Of a stretch of 11,129 bases of DNA, positions 1-6,936 are shown one piece after another. Numbering within the stretch: the first letter of the stretch is position 1; the number at the start of each line of letters is the position of its first letter. Location: NCBI GenBank assembly GCA_910589105.1, contig CAJUST010000040.1, forward strand, positions 1-11,129, written 5' to 3'. The notes beneath the pieces were generated by a model. It was not told where the DNA came from and searched no databases. It was given only the letters and a program-made list of their open reading frames with translations. Origin of the DNA: an uncultured Lachnospiraceae bacterium (GTDB lineage: Bacteria > Bacillota > Clostridia > Lachnospirales > Lachnospiraceae). The translations under genes were made by a program, and so were the position numbers.

Positions 1-1
1 G

Positions 2-268
2 GTTCTTTCCGTGATGCAGTTTATTTATGATAATATTATGTATGCGGAACTCAATACCAAGAGCGATTTCTGCCAAGAGTGCGGTTATAATGGGGAGATA
101 TACGCCGTTGCCAATGAAGACGGGAAATTGATTTGGAAATGCCCGAATTGCGGGAATGAAAATCAGGATAAAATGAATGTGGCAAGACGCACTTGCGGTT
201 ATATTGGAACGCAGTTTTGGAATCAGGGAAGAACGCAGGAAATTAAAGAGAGGGTGCTTCATCTATGA
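2..268 (+). CDS. nrdD: Anaerobic ribonucleoside-triphosphate reductase (class III), C-terminal fragment
   Basis: This is the last ~88 residues of NrdD; the gene runs off the 5' edge of the window, so no start is assigned (the ATG at 11 is internal). NrdD is the glycyl-radical enzyme that reduces ribonucleoside triphosphates to dNTPs without oxygen. Two features of the family C-terminus are visible. The first is a four-cysteine zinc site made of two CxxC pairs (Cys codons at 71, 80, 140 and 149). The second is the glycyl radical loop RRTCGYIG, whose Gly codon at 197-199 is where NrdG installs the radical. The protein ends in the usual basic/hydrophobic tail ERVLHL. Its stop overlaps the nrdG start by four bases (ATGA), which implies translational coupling. 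The identification is near certain for this fragment; the N-terminal and catalytic cysteine regions cannot be seen. Confidence 0.96.
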   Translation, partial: VLSVMQFIYDNIMYAELNTKSDFCQECGYNGEIYAVANEDGKLIWKCPNCGNENQDKMNVARRTCGYIGTQFWNQGRTQEIKERVLHL

Positions 269-783
269 ATTATTCCGCAATCAAATATTGTGATATAGCA
301 AATGGGACTGGTGTGCGTACAGTCCTTTTTGTTTCCGGGTGCAGGAATTGCTGTAAGGGCTGTTTTCAGCCCGAAACATGGGACTTTTCGTATGGAAAGC
401 CATTTGACGGAGAAACTGAAAAAGAGATTCTTGCTTCCTTAAAACCGTCTTATATCAAAGGGCTGACGCTTTTGGGCGGCGATCCGATGGAGCCGGAAAA
501 CCAAGCGGCGCTCCTTCCGTTTTTGAAACGGTTAAAAGCAGAATATGAAGACAAAGATATTTGGGCATATACCGGCTATCTTTTGGATAAAGATTTGATT
601 TCAGGGGGAAAGTGTTATACAATTAATACGGAAGAACTGCTTTCATTCATTGATGTGCTGGTAGACGGCCCGTATCTTTCCGATGAGGGAAGCCTTATGC
701 TGAAATTTAAAGGCTCTGCCAACCAGCGTATTATAGACTGTAAGCATTTTGTGAAAAGCGGTGAAATCCGTATTTGTATGTAA
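265..783 (+). CDS. nrdG: Anaerobic ribonucleotide reductase-activating protein (radical SAM)
   Basis: This 172-aa protein has the normal length for NrdG, the radical SAM activase that uses a [4Fe-4S] cluster and S-adenosylmethionine to make the glycyl radical on NrdD. The cluster motif CxxxCxxC is present as CRNCCKGC (Cys26, Cys30, Cys33), followed by the family-typical aromatic segment PETWDF. The SAM-binding GGDP motif is at residues 71-74 (LTLLGGDPM). The start at 265 is fixed by the 4-base overlap with nrdD and by a GA-rich ribosome binding site inside the nrdD 3' end. An extra cysteine (Cys29) sits inside the cluster motif, and such an insertion is tolerated in this family. The protein is soluble and cytoplasmic. 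The gene pair makes dNTP synthesis possible in strict anaerobes. Confidence 0.96.
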   Translation: MNYSAIKYCDIANGTGVRTVLFVSGCRNCCKGCFQPETWDFSYGKPFDGETEKEILASLKPSYIKGLTLLGGDPMEPENQAALLPFLKRLKAEYEDKDIWAYTGYLLDKDLISGGKCYTINTEELLSFIDVLVDGPYLSDEGSLMLKFKGSANQRIIDCKHFVKSGEIRICM

Positions 784-795
784 AGGAGGCGCAAT

Positions 796-1512
796 ATGAA
801 TCTGTGGAAAGGACTAATCAGCGCAAGCCCTACAATGGCGGAATGGCCGGTGCGGATTTGGGAACCGGAAGATTTTCCGCGTTGTTTTGTAGATCAGGCG
901 CTGGAATGGATGCAGGACAGTTTTAAGAAATATGATTTTGTGTATTCTCCGGTTCGGTATATGGTAAAAGGCTCTTTCTCATATTTGTTTGGATATGGGC
1001 GAGATGAAGTTTTATTTCTAAAAGAGACGGCATCAGGCGTAAAGCAGGCGACGTTTCAAAGGGAACAGGTGATCCAGATTAAGACGGTAAAAGAACTCTC
1101 AAGGGCGGAAATGGAGATTACATTTCAGGATCAGGAAACGATGCATACGCTGTTTTTGCCCTATGTGGCTTCCGTCTATTATTTGTTCGACCCGTTTTTA
1201 AATTGGCTGCTTGGGCAGAAGAAAGATTTTTCCCCGATGTCAAAAGAGGCGGATTTTCCACGGCCTGAGACGTTGCGCCATGAAAGCCTTGCGGCATATA
1301 ATTATTCTTTAGGCGCATACCGTCTGGGATGCCAGTTTGAGGACTATTCCTATTCTTCCAAGCCCCGCCATATCAAATGGATGCCTTGGAAAAAAGAAGT
1401 GGAGGAGTGGTTAGAGGCGCCGATGGAGCGCGGGGTTTTTAAACTTCATCTTTGGCAGTATCTGACAGAATGCGTCTATCTGTTGTCTCAAAAAGGAGAG
1501 GTGTGTGTATGA
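796..1512 (+). CDS. Unknown 238-aa aromatic-rich protein between nrdG and maf
   Basis: I do not recognise this protein. It has a strong ribosome binding site (AAAGGAGG) upstream of the ATG at 796, lies 12 bases after nrdG, and its stop overlaps the maf start by four bases, so it is a real, coupled gene. No signal peptide or convincing membrane segment is seen. It is unusually rich in aromatic residues (nine Trp, many Tyr and Phe). Residues ~47-140 alternate short hydrophobic strands (for example DEVLFLKE, QVIQIKTV, EMEITFQ) and end in a hydrophobic helix around residues 122-139. That order is compatible with a bacterial PH-like barrel, but this is an inference from pattern only. Residues ~140-238 are a mixed charged/aromatic tail. 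The context suggests a link to nucleotide metabolism or simply shared transcription; no function can be assigned. Confidence 0.85.
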   Translation: MNLWKGLISASPTMAEWPVRIWEPEDFPRCFVDQALEWMQDSFKKYDFVYSPVRYMVKGSFSYLFGYGRDEVLFLKETASGVKQATFQREQVIQIKTVKELSRAEMEITFQDQETMHTLFLPYVASVYYLFDPFLNWLLGQKKDFSPMSKEADFPRPETLRHESLAAYNYSLGAYRLGCQFEDYSYSSKPRHIKWMPWKKEVEEWLEAPMERGVFKLHLWQYLTECVYLLSQKGEVCV

Positions 1513-2105
1513 AACTTATTTTAGCTTCCGCTTCACCGCGCAGAAAAGAACTGCTGAAACAAATCGGGCTGGAATTTGAAGCGATTGCGGCCTGCGGGGA
1601 AGAAATTTCCGCTTCCTTAGAGCCACAGCAGGCAGTGACGGAATTGTCCCGCCAAAAAGCAGAGGAAATTGCACAAAAACGCAAAGGGTTTGCGGCGCCG
1701 GAATTAATCCTTGGGGCGGATACGGCAGTTGCATTTATGGGGCAGATTTTAGGAAAGCCAAAGGACAAAGCAGATGCGCATCGGATGCTGTCCATGCTTC
1801 AGGGGAACCGCCATAAAGTGTTTACCGGAGTGACATTTGCCATTAGGGAGGAAACGTCTGTAAAATTCCATAGTTTTTATGAAGAAACCCAAGTGGAGCT
1901 GTATCCGGTGACGGAACAGGAGATTCAATGGTATATCGGGACAAAGGAGCCGTTTGACAAGGCGGGCGGCTATGGGATTCAGGGATTGTGCGCGATGTTT
2001 GTCAAAGAAATCCAAGGGGATTATAATAATGTAGTGGGGCTGCCATTGTCTAGGGTGTACCATGAATTATTAAAATGCGGCATTGATATTTTGAAAAAAC
2101 AGTAA
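1509..2105 (+). CDS. maf: Maf family nucleoside triphosphate pyrophosphatase
   Basis: The 198-aa product matches the Maf/YhdE family, which hydrolyses non-canonical or excess nucleoside triphosphates (typically dTTP, UTP and modified forms) to the monophosphate plus PPi. Visible landmarks are the N-terminal substrate loop LILASASPRRKELL (residues 3-16, Arg11-Arg12), the catalytic aspartate in GADT (Asp71), LGKPKD (81-86), TGV, the AGGYGIQG loop and the C-terminal GDYNNVVGLPL. The start at 1509 is chosen because it puts the SASPRR motif at the N-terminus as in the family, follows the ribosome binding site AAAGGAGAGG, and overlaps the previous stop as ATGA. An in-frame ATG further upstream at 1452 would add 19 unrelated residues. 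Co-location with nrdDG joins dNTP synthesis with pool sanitation. Precise substrate preference cannot be read from sequence alone. Confidence 0.95.
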   Translation: MKLILASASPRRKELLKQIGLEFEAIAACGEEISASLEPQQAVTELSRQKAEEIAQKRKGFAAPELILGADTAVAFMGQILGKPKDKADAHRMLSMLQGNRHKVFTGVTFAIREETSVKFHSFYEETQVELYPVTEQEIQWYIGTKEPFDKAGGYGIQGLCAMFVKEIQGDYNNVVGLPLSRVYHELLKCGIDILKKQ

Positions 2106-2155
2106 TATACTTGTGTAGGAAATAGAAAGAGAATGATTAGGGGAGGAAATAGATA

Positions 2156-2419
2156 ATGGATACATATGATGATGCGTGTTTGGAAACGTTTTTAAAAAAA
2201 CAGCGGCAGTTATTTCGGGAAGACGTGGCTACAAATTTGGACGAAGCGGAAGCGTTCCTAGAAGACTGCATGGCGGTTGTCTGCAAGAATTTAGATGAAG
2301 TCAGGGACTATCTGGAATCGGCGGGCATGGACATATCTGGCATGGGCGATCAGGAACTTGAGGAGGCAAGCGAGGTCTTTGCGATTGGCGACGGCAGATA
2401 CCTGATTGTAGAAGGGTAA
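2156..2419 (+). CDS. Small acidic conserved-type protein, 87 aa, unknown function
   Basis: This is a short protein with a very good ribosome binding site (AGGGGAGG at 2139-2146, nine bases before ATG). Codon use is like its neighbours, and no competing ORF is better, so I take it as real. The product is strongly acidic, with no signal peptide or membrane segment. It reads as mostly helical (residues ~6-55) and ends in a short strand-like tail, GDGRYLIVEG. From memory, similar small proteins occur next to other genes in Lachnospiraceae and are sometimes labelled glyoxalase. I see no glyoxalase fold or metal ligands in 87 residues, so I do not use that name. It lies 50 bases after maf and about 30 bases before the lipoprotein gene. 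Confidence 0.8.
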   Translation: MDTYDDACLETFLKKQRQLFREDVATNLDEAEAFLEDCMAVVCKNLDEVRDYLESAGMDISGMGDQELEEASEVFAIGDGRYLIVEG

Positions 2420-2449
2420 CGCTTAAGAGAAAAATACTTGGGAGTGCAA

Positions 2450-3430
2450 ATGAATAGGAAAAACAAACTATTAGCGGGCGTAATGGCGGCGGCTCTTTGC
2501 CTTAGCGGATGCAGCATAGGCGGGCGGCAGGTTGTGTTTACAAGCGGTTTAGGCAGTAAAGACGTCTTTCGGATTGGGGACGCTTCCTGCGCGCTGCCGG
2601 AAGCGAAGGTTTATCTTGCCAATTATCAGAATATTTATGGCAAAAGCTATGGGATTGATTTATGGGAGCAGGGATTTAAAAATACAAAACTAAAAGAATA
2701 CATTAAGGAAATCACCCTTTCAGAAATGAGTAAAATCGTCTGTATGGATTTGCTCGCGCAGGAGAGGGGGATTGTTTTAGAAGAAGAAGAAAAAAAACGC
2801 GTCCAAACGGCGGCGGCGGATTATTATAATTCCCTGACGGAAGCGGAGTGTGATTATATGGGCGTGTCAGAAACGGACATTGCGCGTTTATATGAGGATT
2901 ATATGCTTGCCGATAAAGTTTACCAGTCTTTGACGGTGGGCATTGATGCGGAAGTCAGCGACGATGAAGCTAGGATTATGGAAGCGATGCAGATTTTTGT
3001 GAAGGATAAGAAATCCGCAAAAGAAGTCAGACAGCGTTTAAAGGCAGGGGAAGACTTTGCCGCAGTCGCGAGCAATTATAATAAAAAACCTGTCATTGAG
3101 ATTACATTTGGCAGGGGGGAACTGCCAAGCGAAGTGGAACAGGCGGCGTTTGAATTGGATAACGGCGAAGTTTCTTCCCGCATAGAAGCGGAGGACGGTT
3201 TCTATTTTATTAAATGCGTAAATAAATTCAACGAAGAACTGACCGATGCAAATAAGTCGAACATTGTCGAGGCGCGGGAAAAAGCGGCGTTTGATGATGT
3301 GTATGAGGCTTTTGTTTCCGGACTTTCCTCAAAGTTCAATGAGAAAGTCTGGGAGAATGTTGAGTTAGTGACGGACGGGAGCATTACGACAGACAGTTTT
3401 TTTGACGTGATAGAAGGAGCAATGGATTAA
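2450..3430 (+). CDS. Lipoprotein with PrsA/SurA-like architecture and degenerate parvulin (PpiC) domain
   Basis: The 326-aa product starts with a basic n-region (MNRKNK), a hydrophobic core and the lipobox LSGC. Cys21 is the predicted lipidated residue, so it should be anchored on the outside of the cytoplasmic membrane. Residues ~30-160 are helical, like the SurA/PrsA N-domain. Residues ~165-265 align in pattern with the parvulin rotamase domain (AMQIFV, the AGEDFAAVA segment, GRGELPSEVEQAAFEL, GEVSSRI, GFYFIKCVNK). The two histidines usual in active parvulins appear as Gln181 (HIL position) and Tyr252 (HII position), so chaperone function without strong isomerase activity is likely. The ATG at 2450 is preferred over the in-frame TTG at 2438 because GGGAG at 2440-2444 is then correctly spaced and the signal peptide has a normal length. 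It precedes the spore hydrolase gene and may help fold an exported envelope protein. Confidence 0.87.
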   Translation: MNRKNKLLAGVMAAALCLSGCSIGGRQVVFTSGLGSKDVFRIGDASCALPEAKVYLANYQNIYGKSYGIDLWEQGFKNTKLKEYIKEITLSEMSKIVCMDLLAQERGIVLEEEEKKRVQTAAADYYNSLTEAECDYMGVSETDIARLYEDYMLADKVYQSLTVGIDAEVSDDEARIMEAMQIFVKDKKSAKEVRQRLKAGEDFAAVASNYNKKPVIEITFGRGELPSEVEQAAFELDNGEVSSRIEAEDGFYFIKCVNKFNEELTDANKSNIVEAREKAAFDDVYEAFVSGLSSKFNEKVWENVELVTDGSITTDSFFDVIEGAMD

Positions 3431-3467
3431 GAAGCCGCATATACTAACAAAAAACGTTGGAAATAAG

Positions 3468-4607
3468 ATGAAAATTTATGTAGTCGCGGGCGGCGATACG
3501 GTCTATAAAATTGCGGGCGGCAATCCTGATTTGATGGAAGAAATTATATATGCCAATCAATTAGTCCCGCCGTATCCATTAGCGGTTGGGCAGGCTCTGC
3601 TGATTCCTTCGCAAGAAGAAGCGAAAGAAAAGCGTTTGGCGCGGATTAACGGATATGCGTACCCTTATATCAAAGACCGGATATTGCGGGACACACTGCC
3701 TTATTTAACTGAATTGTCCGTGTTTTCTTATGGGTTTACGGCGGAAGGGGAATTGATTGAGCCGGCGTTAGACGACTGGCCTTTGATCGAACAGTCGCGT
3801 GAATTTCAGGCGCTTCCGATTTTAACGCTGACCCCATTAGGGAAAGACGGAAAATTTGACAATTATCTGATTCACAGCGTTGTGCAGTCAGAAGAAGCGT
3901 CAGCGGCTTTGACAGCGGCTTTAGTAAAGACGGTAGAACAAAAAGGCTATGCCGGGGTGGATATTGATTTTGAATATATTCTCGCAAAGGACAGGGATGC
4001 GTTTACGGCATTTGTAGGACGGGTGGCGGATGCTATGCGGCGGATAGGCAGGCAGACCTCCGTTGCGCTTGCGCCAAAACAATCTTCAGGGCAAAAAGGG
4101 CTTTTGTATGAGGGGAAAGACTATAAAGGGCTTGGGGAAGCGGCGGATTACACGCTTTTGATGACATATGAATGGGGATATACTTATGGTCCGCCGATGG
4201 CGGTCGCGCCAATTAACCAAGTAAGGAAAGTCGTCGAATATGCAGTGACCGAAATCCCAAGGGAAAAAATCCGGCTTGGGATTCCTAATTATGGATATGA
4301 CTGGCAGCTTCCATTTGAGAAAGGCGTGACGAAGGCCCGGACGATTGGAAATGTGGAGGCTGTTTTACTTGCAGTGGAAAACGGCGCAGAGATTTTATTT
4401 GACGAAGTGGCGCAGTCTCCTTATTTTAATTATGAAAAAGAAGGAATCTGGCATGAAGTGTGGTTTGAAGATGTCAGAAGCATGCAGGCGAAGTTTGATT
4501 TAATCAAAGAGTTTGACTTAAACGGAGCCGGATATTGGCAGATTATGAGGCTGTTTCGGGCGAATTGGCTGCTTTTGGCAGACCAATTTGAGATTGTAAA
4601 GGAATAA
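3468..4607 (+). CDS. LysM-GH18 spore cortex hydrolase, SleL/YaaH type
   Basis: The 379-aa protein begins with one LysM peptidoglycan-binding repeat (residues ~1-47: IYVVAGGDTVYKIA through VGQALLIP). A glycoside hydrolase family 18 barrel fills the rest. The catalytic DxDxE motif is present as VDIDFEY, with Asp165, Asp167 and the general acid Glu169. Typical YaaH/SleL segments follow: ALAPKQ, LLMTYEWGYTYGPPMAVAPI, PNYGYDW and the C-terminal GYWQIMRLFRANWLLL. SleL enzymes are N-acetylglucosaminidases acting on muramic-delta-lactam cortex during spore germination. No signal peptide is present, which is normal for these coat-associated proteins made in the mother cell. Bacillus YaaH carries two LysM repeats, so the single copy makes this a shorter version. 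The ribosome binding site is weak (GGAAA). It is the last gene before the double terminator. Confidence 0.9.
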   Translation: MKIYVVAGGDTVYKIAGGNPDLMEEIIYANQLVPPYPLAVGQALLIPSQEEAKEKRLARINGYAYPYIKDRILRDTLPYLTELSVFSYGFTAEGELIEPALDDWPLIEQSREFQALPILTLTPLGKDGKFDNYLIHSVVQSEEASAALTAALVKTVEQKGYAGVDIDFEYILAKDRDAFTAFVGRVADAMRRIGRQTSVALAPKQSSGQKGLLYEGKDYKGLGEAADYTLLMTYEWGYTYGPPMAVAPINQVRKVVEYAVTEIPREKIRLGIPNYGYDWQLPFEKGVTKARTIGNVEAVLLAVENGAEILFDEVAQSPYFNYEKEGIWHEVWFEDVRSMQAKFDLIKEFDLNGAGYWQIMRLFRANWLLLADQFEIVKE

Positions 4608-4611
4608 ATTC

Positions 4612-4663
4612 AAAAAAGCCGTTGTAAAACGATATAATCCGCGTTTTACAGCGGTTCTTTTTT
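4612..4663. terminator. Bidirectional intrinsic terminator, copy 1
   Basis: A 13-bp stem pairs CCGTTGTAAAACG (4619-4631) with CGTTTTACAGCGG (4642-4654) around a 10-base loop, with one T-G wobble. It is followed by a T-rich tract (4655-4662) on the plus strand and preceded by an A-run (4612-4617) that becomes a T-run on the minus strand. It starts five bases after the GH18 stop and should end the plus-strand operon; it can also back up htpG termination. Confidence 0.9.
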
Positions 4664-4696
4664 ATGGCTTTTTATAGATTGAAAAGGAATACATCC

Positions 4697-4746
4697 AAAA
4701 AAAGTTGCTGCAAAACGATAAACCTACGTTTTGCAGCAGTCTTTTT
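4697..4746. terminator. Bidirectional intrinsic terminator, copy 2
   Basis: The stem TTGCTGCAAAACG (4705-4717) pairs with CGTTTTGCAGCAG (4727-4739) around a nine-base loop. It is followed by CTTTTT on the plus strand and flanked on the other side by seven As (4697-4703), a T-run for minus-strand transcripts. It lies 40 bases past the htpG stop, so it is the primary htpG terminator and a second stop for the plus-strand operon. Confidence 0.9.
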
Positions 4747-4779
4747 ATGGCTTTATATAATTTGAAAACGAAATAGAAC

Positions 4780-6861
4780 TTATTTTGTCAGACACATCAT
4801 AATTTTGTTGCTTCTTGCTATAAATTTCGACATGGCATCCGGTGACAATGGCTGATTGCCAAGTACGGCAAGGTCATAGAGCTGTTCGCAGAAGTCATTG
4901 ACATATTCGCTTTCTTTGTTGTTTAAAATATACTGCACAAGTTCGTGGTTGGCGTTTAACGTCAAAGTCTGGTCTGCGCCAAACATCGAAGCGTCCATGC
5001 CCATGCCGCCCATGGAGTACATTTTCATCATATCCTGCATACGCCGCCCTTCTTCGGAAAGCGTGAGGATAGAAGCGATCGTGGCGTCTTTTAGTTTTTC
5101 TGCTTTGACCGTCAGTTTGTCGTTGTTTAACGCTTTGTGGAATACGTCAGCTAAAGCGTCAGCGGCATCTTTTAATTCTTCTGGGGAAGCGTCTTCTTTT
5201 AAAGATTCCGTCAGGTCTGCGTCAATCCGCATAAATTTGTAAGCATCATTCCGTCTCTCTAATTGGGAGATGAAGGAAGTGTCGATATTATGGTTTAAAA
5301 TCACCGCATTCATGCCCTGTTCTTTGAACATTTTAATATACTGCCCTTGTTGGTTTATATCCGTGACATAATAAATAATGCTGCGGTCGTCTTTTGGATC
5401 TTCAGGATTCGCATCGCTGCTCTCCTCCGTTTCCTCAACAGCCTTATCTTCTGTGTCTTCGGAGGAATCTTCCGTTTTTTCAACTGGTTTTAACCATTCC
5501 GGAAGCGTCAGGTACTTGTCGTTGATGTCTTTAAATAAGATATAGTCGTTCATCTTATCGCAGAATTTTTCGTCTTTTAAACAGCCGAATTTAATAAACG
5601 GGCTGATGTCGTCCCAATATTTTTCATAATTTTCTTTTTCTGTTTTGCACATTCCAGTCAGCTTGTCCGCAACTTTTTTGGTAATGTAATCGGAGATCTT
5701 TTTTACAAACCCATCGTTTTGGAGCGCGCTTCTGGATACATTGAGCGGAAGGTCAGGGCAGTCAATCACGCCTTTTAACAGCATTAAAAATTCCGGAATG
5801 ACTTCTTTGATATTGTCCGCTACAAACACTTGGTTATTGTAGAGTTTAATCGTGCCTTCAATGGAATCGTATTCTGTGTTGATTTTCGGGAAATAGAGGA
5901 TTCCTTTTAGGTTAAACGGATAGTCCATATTTAGGTGAATCCAGAATAACGGTTCCTTGTAATCCATAAACACTTTGCGGTAAAATGCTTTGTATTCATC
6001 GTCCGTACAGTCTTTTGGCGTTTTGCCCCAAAGCGGAGCCGTGTCGTTTAATGGAACCGGACGTTTGACGATTTTTAATTTTTCTGTCCGCGGGGACACT
6101 TCCACGATTTCTTTTTCCCCGTTTTCATTTTCTTTTTCTTCGGTTTTCGCTACTTCAATAATCGTTTCCACAACTTCGTCTGTCTCGCGTTTGTCAGACG
6201 GGTCAATCGTTTCATATTCGGTCTTTGCGTTTGCTTTCTTTAAAAAGACTTCGATTGGCATAAACGAGCAATACTTTTCAAGAACTTCCCTTGCGCGGTA
6301 TTCGTTGGCAAATTCCAGACAGTCTTCATTTAAAAACAGGGTGATTTTTGTCCCAACGCCTTCTTTGATGCCGTCTGTCATGCTGTATTCTGTGCCGCCG
6401 TCGCATTCCCAGTGTACGGCGGATGCGCCTTTTTGGTAGGAGAGCGTGTCAATATGCACTTCGTCCGCAACCATAAAAGCGGAGTAGAAGCCTAATCCGA
6501 AATGGCCGATAATCTGGTCGTCGTTGGCTTTGTCTTTGTACTTTTCCAAAAAGTCATTTGCGCCGGAGAACGCAATCTGGTTAATGTATTCTTCCACTTC
6601 TTCCGCGGTCATGCCAAGCCCGTTGTCTGTGACAGTTAAGGTTTTCGCTTCTGGGTCAACTTCAATTTCAATTTTGGGCTTGTAGCCTTCTGGGAGCTCA
6701 TATTCTCCCATCATGTCTAATTTTTTCAGCTTTGTAATTGCGTCACAGCCGTTTGAGACTAATTCGCGGTAAAAAATGTCATGATCGGAATAGAGCCATT
6801 TTTTAATGACCGGAAAAATATTGTCACTGTTAATTGATAAACTTCCATGTTTGTCTGCCAT
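4780..6861 (-). CDS. htpG: Molecular chaperone HtpG (Hsp90), divergent clostridial type
   Basis: This 693-aa Hsp90 is longer than E. coli HtpG (624 aa). The N-terminal GHKL ATPase has FYRELVSNGCDA (Glu33 for hydrolysis, Asn37 for Mg), TDNGLGM (Asp79, nucleotide base contact), the lid segment QIAFSGANDF and GHFGLGFYSAF (119-128). The middle domain includes LPLNVSRSALQND, with the arginine expected to reach the ATP phosphate. Extra length comes from a charged linker near residues 235-257 and a strongly acidic insert near residues 461-492. A Met-rich stretch (around 608-629) lies in the C-terminal dimer domain, and there is no eukaryotic MEEVD tail. The start is supported by AAAGGAGTG about nine bases upstream. 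It is transcribed towards the plus-strand operon, with shared bidirectional terminators between them, and is probably heat-regulated through the CIRCE-like operator. Confidence 0.97.
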   Translation of the reverse strand: MADKHGSLSINSDNIFPVIKKWLYSDHDIFYRELVSNGCDAITKLKKLDMMGEYELPEGYKPKIEIEVDPEAKTLTVTDNGLGMTAEEVEEYINQIAFSGANDFLEKYKDKANDDQIIGHFGLGFYSAFMVADEVHIDTLSYQKGASAVHWECDGGTEYSMTDGIKEGVGTKITLFLNEDCLEFANEYRAREVLEKYCSFMPIEVFLKKANAKTEYETIDPSDKRETDEVVETIIEVAKTEEKENENGEKEIVEVSPRTEKLKIVKRPVPLNDTAPLWGKTPKDCTDDEYKAFYRKVFMDYKEPLFWIHLNMDYPFNLKGILYFPKINTEYDSIEGTIKLYNNQVFVADNIKEVIPEFLMLLKGVIDCPDLPLNVSRSALQNDGFVKKISDYITKKVADKLTGMCKTEKENYEKYWDDISPFIKFGCLKDEKFCDKMNDYILFKDINDKYLTLPEWLKPVEKTEDSSEDTEDKAVEETEESSDANPEDPKDDRSIIYYVTDINQQGQYIKMFKEQGMNAVILNHNIDTSFISQLERRNDAYKFMRIDADLTESLKEDASPEELKDAADALADVFHKALNNDKLTVKAEKLKDATIASILTLSEEGRRMQDMMKMYSMGGMGMDASMFGADQTLTLNANHELVQYILNNKESEYVNDFCEQLYDLAVLGNQPLSPDAMSKFIARSNKIMMCLTK

Positions 6862-6900
6862 TTTAAAACACTCCTTTTTACATTTTGATTTCTGACATAC

Positions 6901-6929
6901 ATCTTATAACTGAAAAAATAAAAAGTCAA
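6901..6929 (-). promoter_or_regulatory. Candidate htpG promoter P2 (sigma-A type), CIRCE-proximal
   Basis: Read on the minus strand, TTGACT (6929-6924) and TAAGAT (6906-6901) are separated by 17 bases, with a T-rich spacer. Transcription would start near 6894, about 33 bases before the htpG ATG. The -35 is strong but the -10 is mediocre. The CIRCE-like operator ends seven bases upstream of this -35, so HrcA would not directly cover this promoter. Confidence 0.5.
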
Positions 6930-6936
6930 TAGAAAA

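Larger units (their letters stand above)
4610..4776. repeat. Imperfect tandem duplication of an ~84-bp terminator unit
   Basis: Unit 1 (about 4610-4690) and unit 2 (about 4694-4776) align over their full length. Each runs from a TC plus A-run, through a hairpin with the same AAAACG/CGTTTT apex, to a shared downstream segment TTTTTATGGCTTT, then an AT-rich stretch and TTGAAAA. Similarity outside the stem, where structure imposes no constraint, argues for segmental duplication rather than convergence. Stem differences include paired changes that keep base pairing. Confidence 0.75.

Noticed and set aside
1452..1508. Longer maf start at an in-frame ATG
   Set aside because: It would add 19 residues before the family N-terminus MKLILASASPRR, overlaps the previous gene by 61 bases and lacks the ribosome site that precedes 1509.
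2111..2139. Possible promoter TTGTGT-N17-TGATTA before the 87-aa gene
   Set aside because: The -10 is poor and the spacing alone is not persuasive; the gene is adequately explained by read-through from maf.
2438..2449. TTG start for the parvulin-like lipoprotein
   Set aside because: The ATG at 2450 has a correctly spaced GGGAG and gives a standard 21-residue lipoprotein signal; the TTG lacks a ribosome site.
5990..6439. 149-codon open frame antisense to htpG
   Set aside because: It is Ser/Phe-rich shadow coding opposite a highly conserved Hsp90 region, with no ribosome site or recognisable domain.
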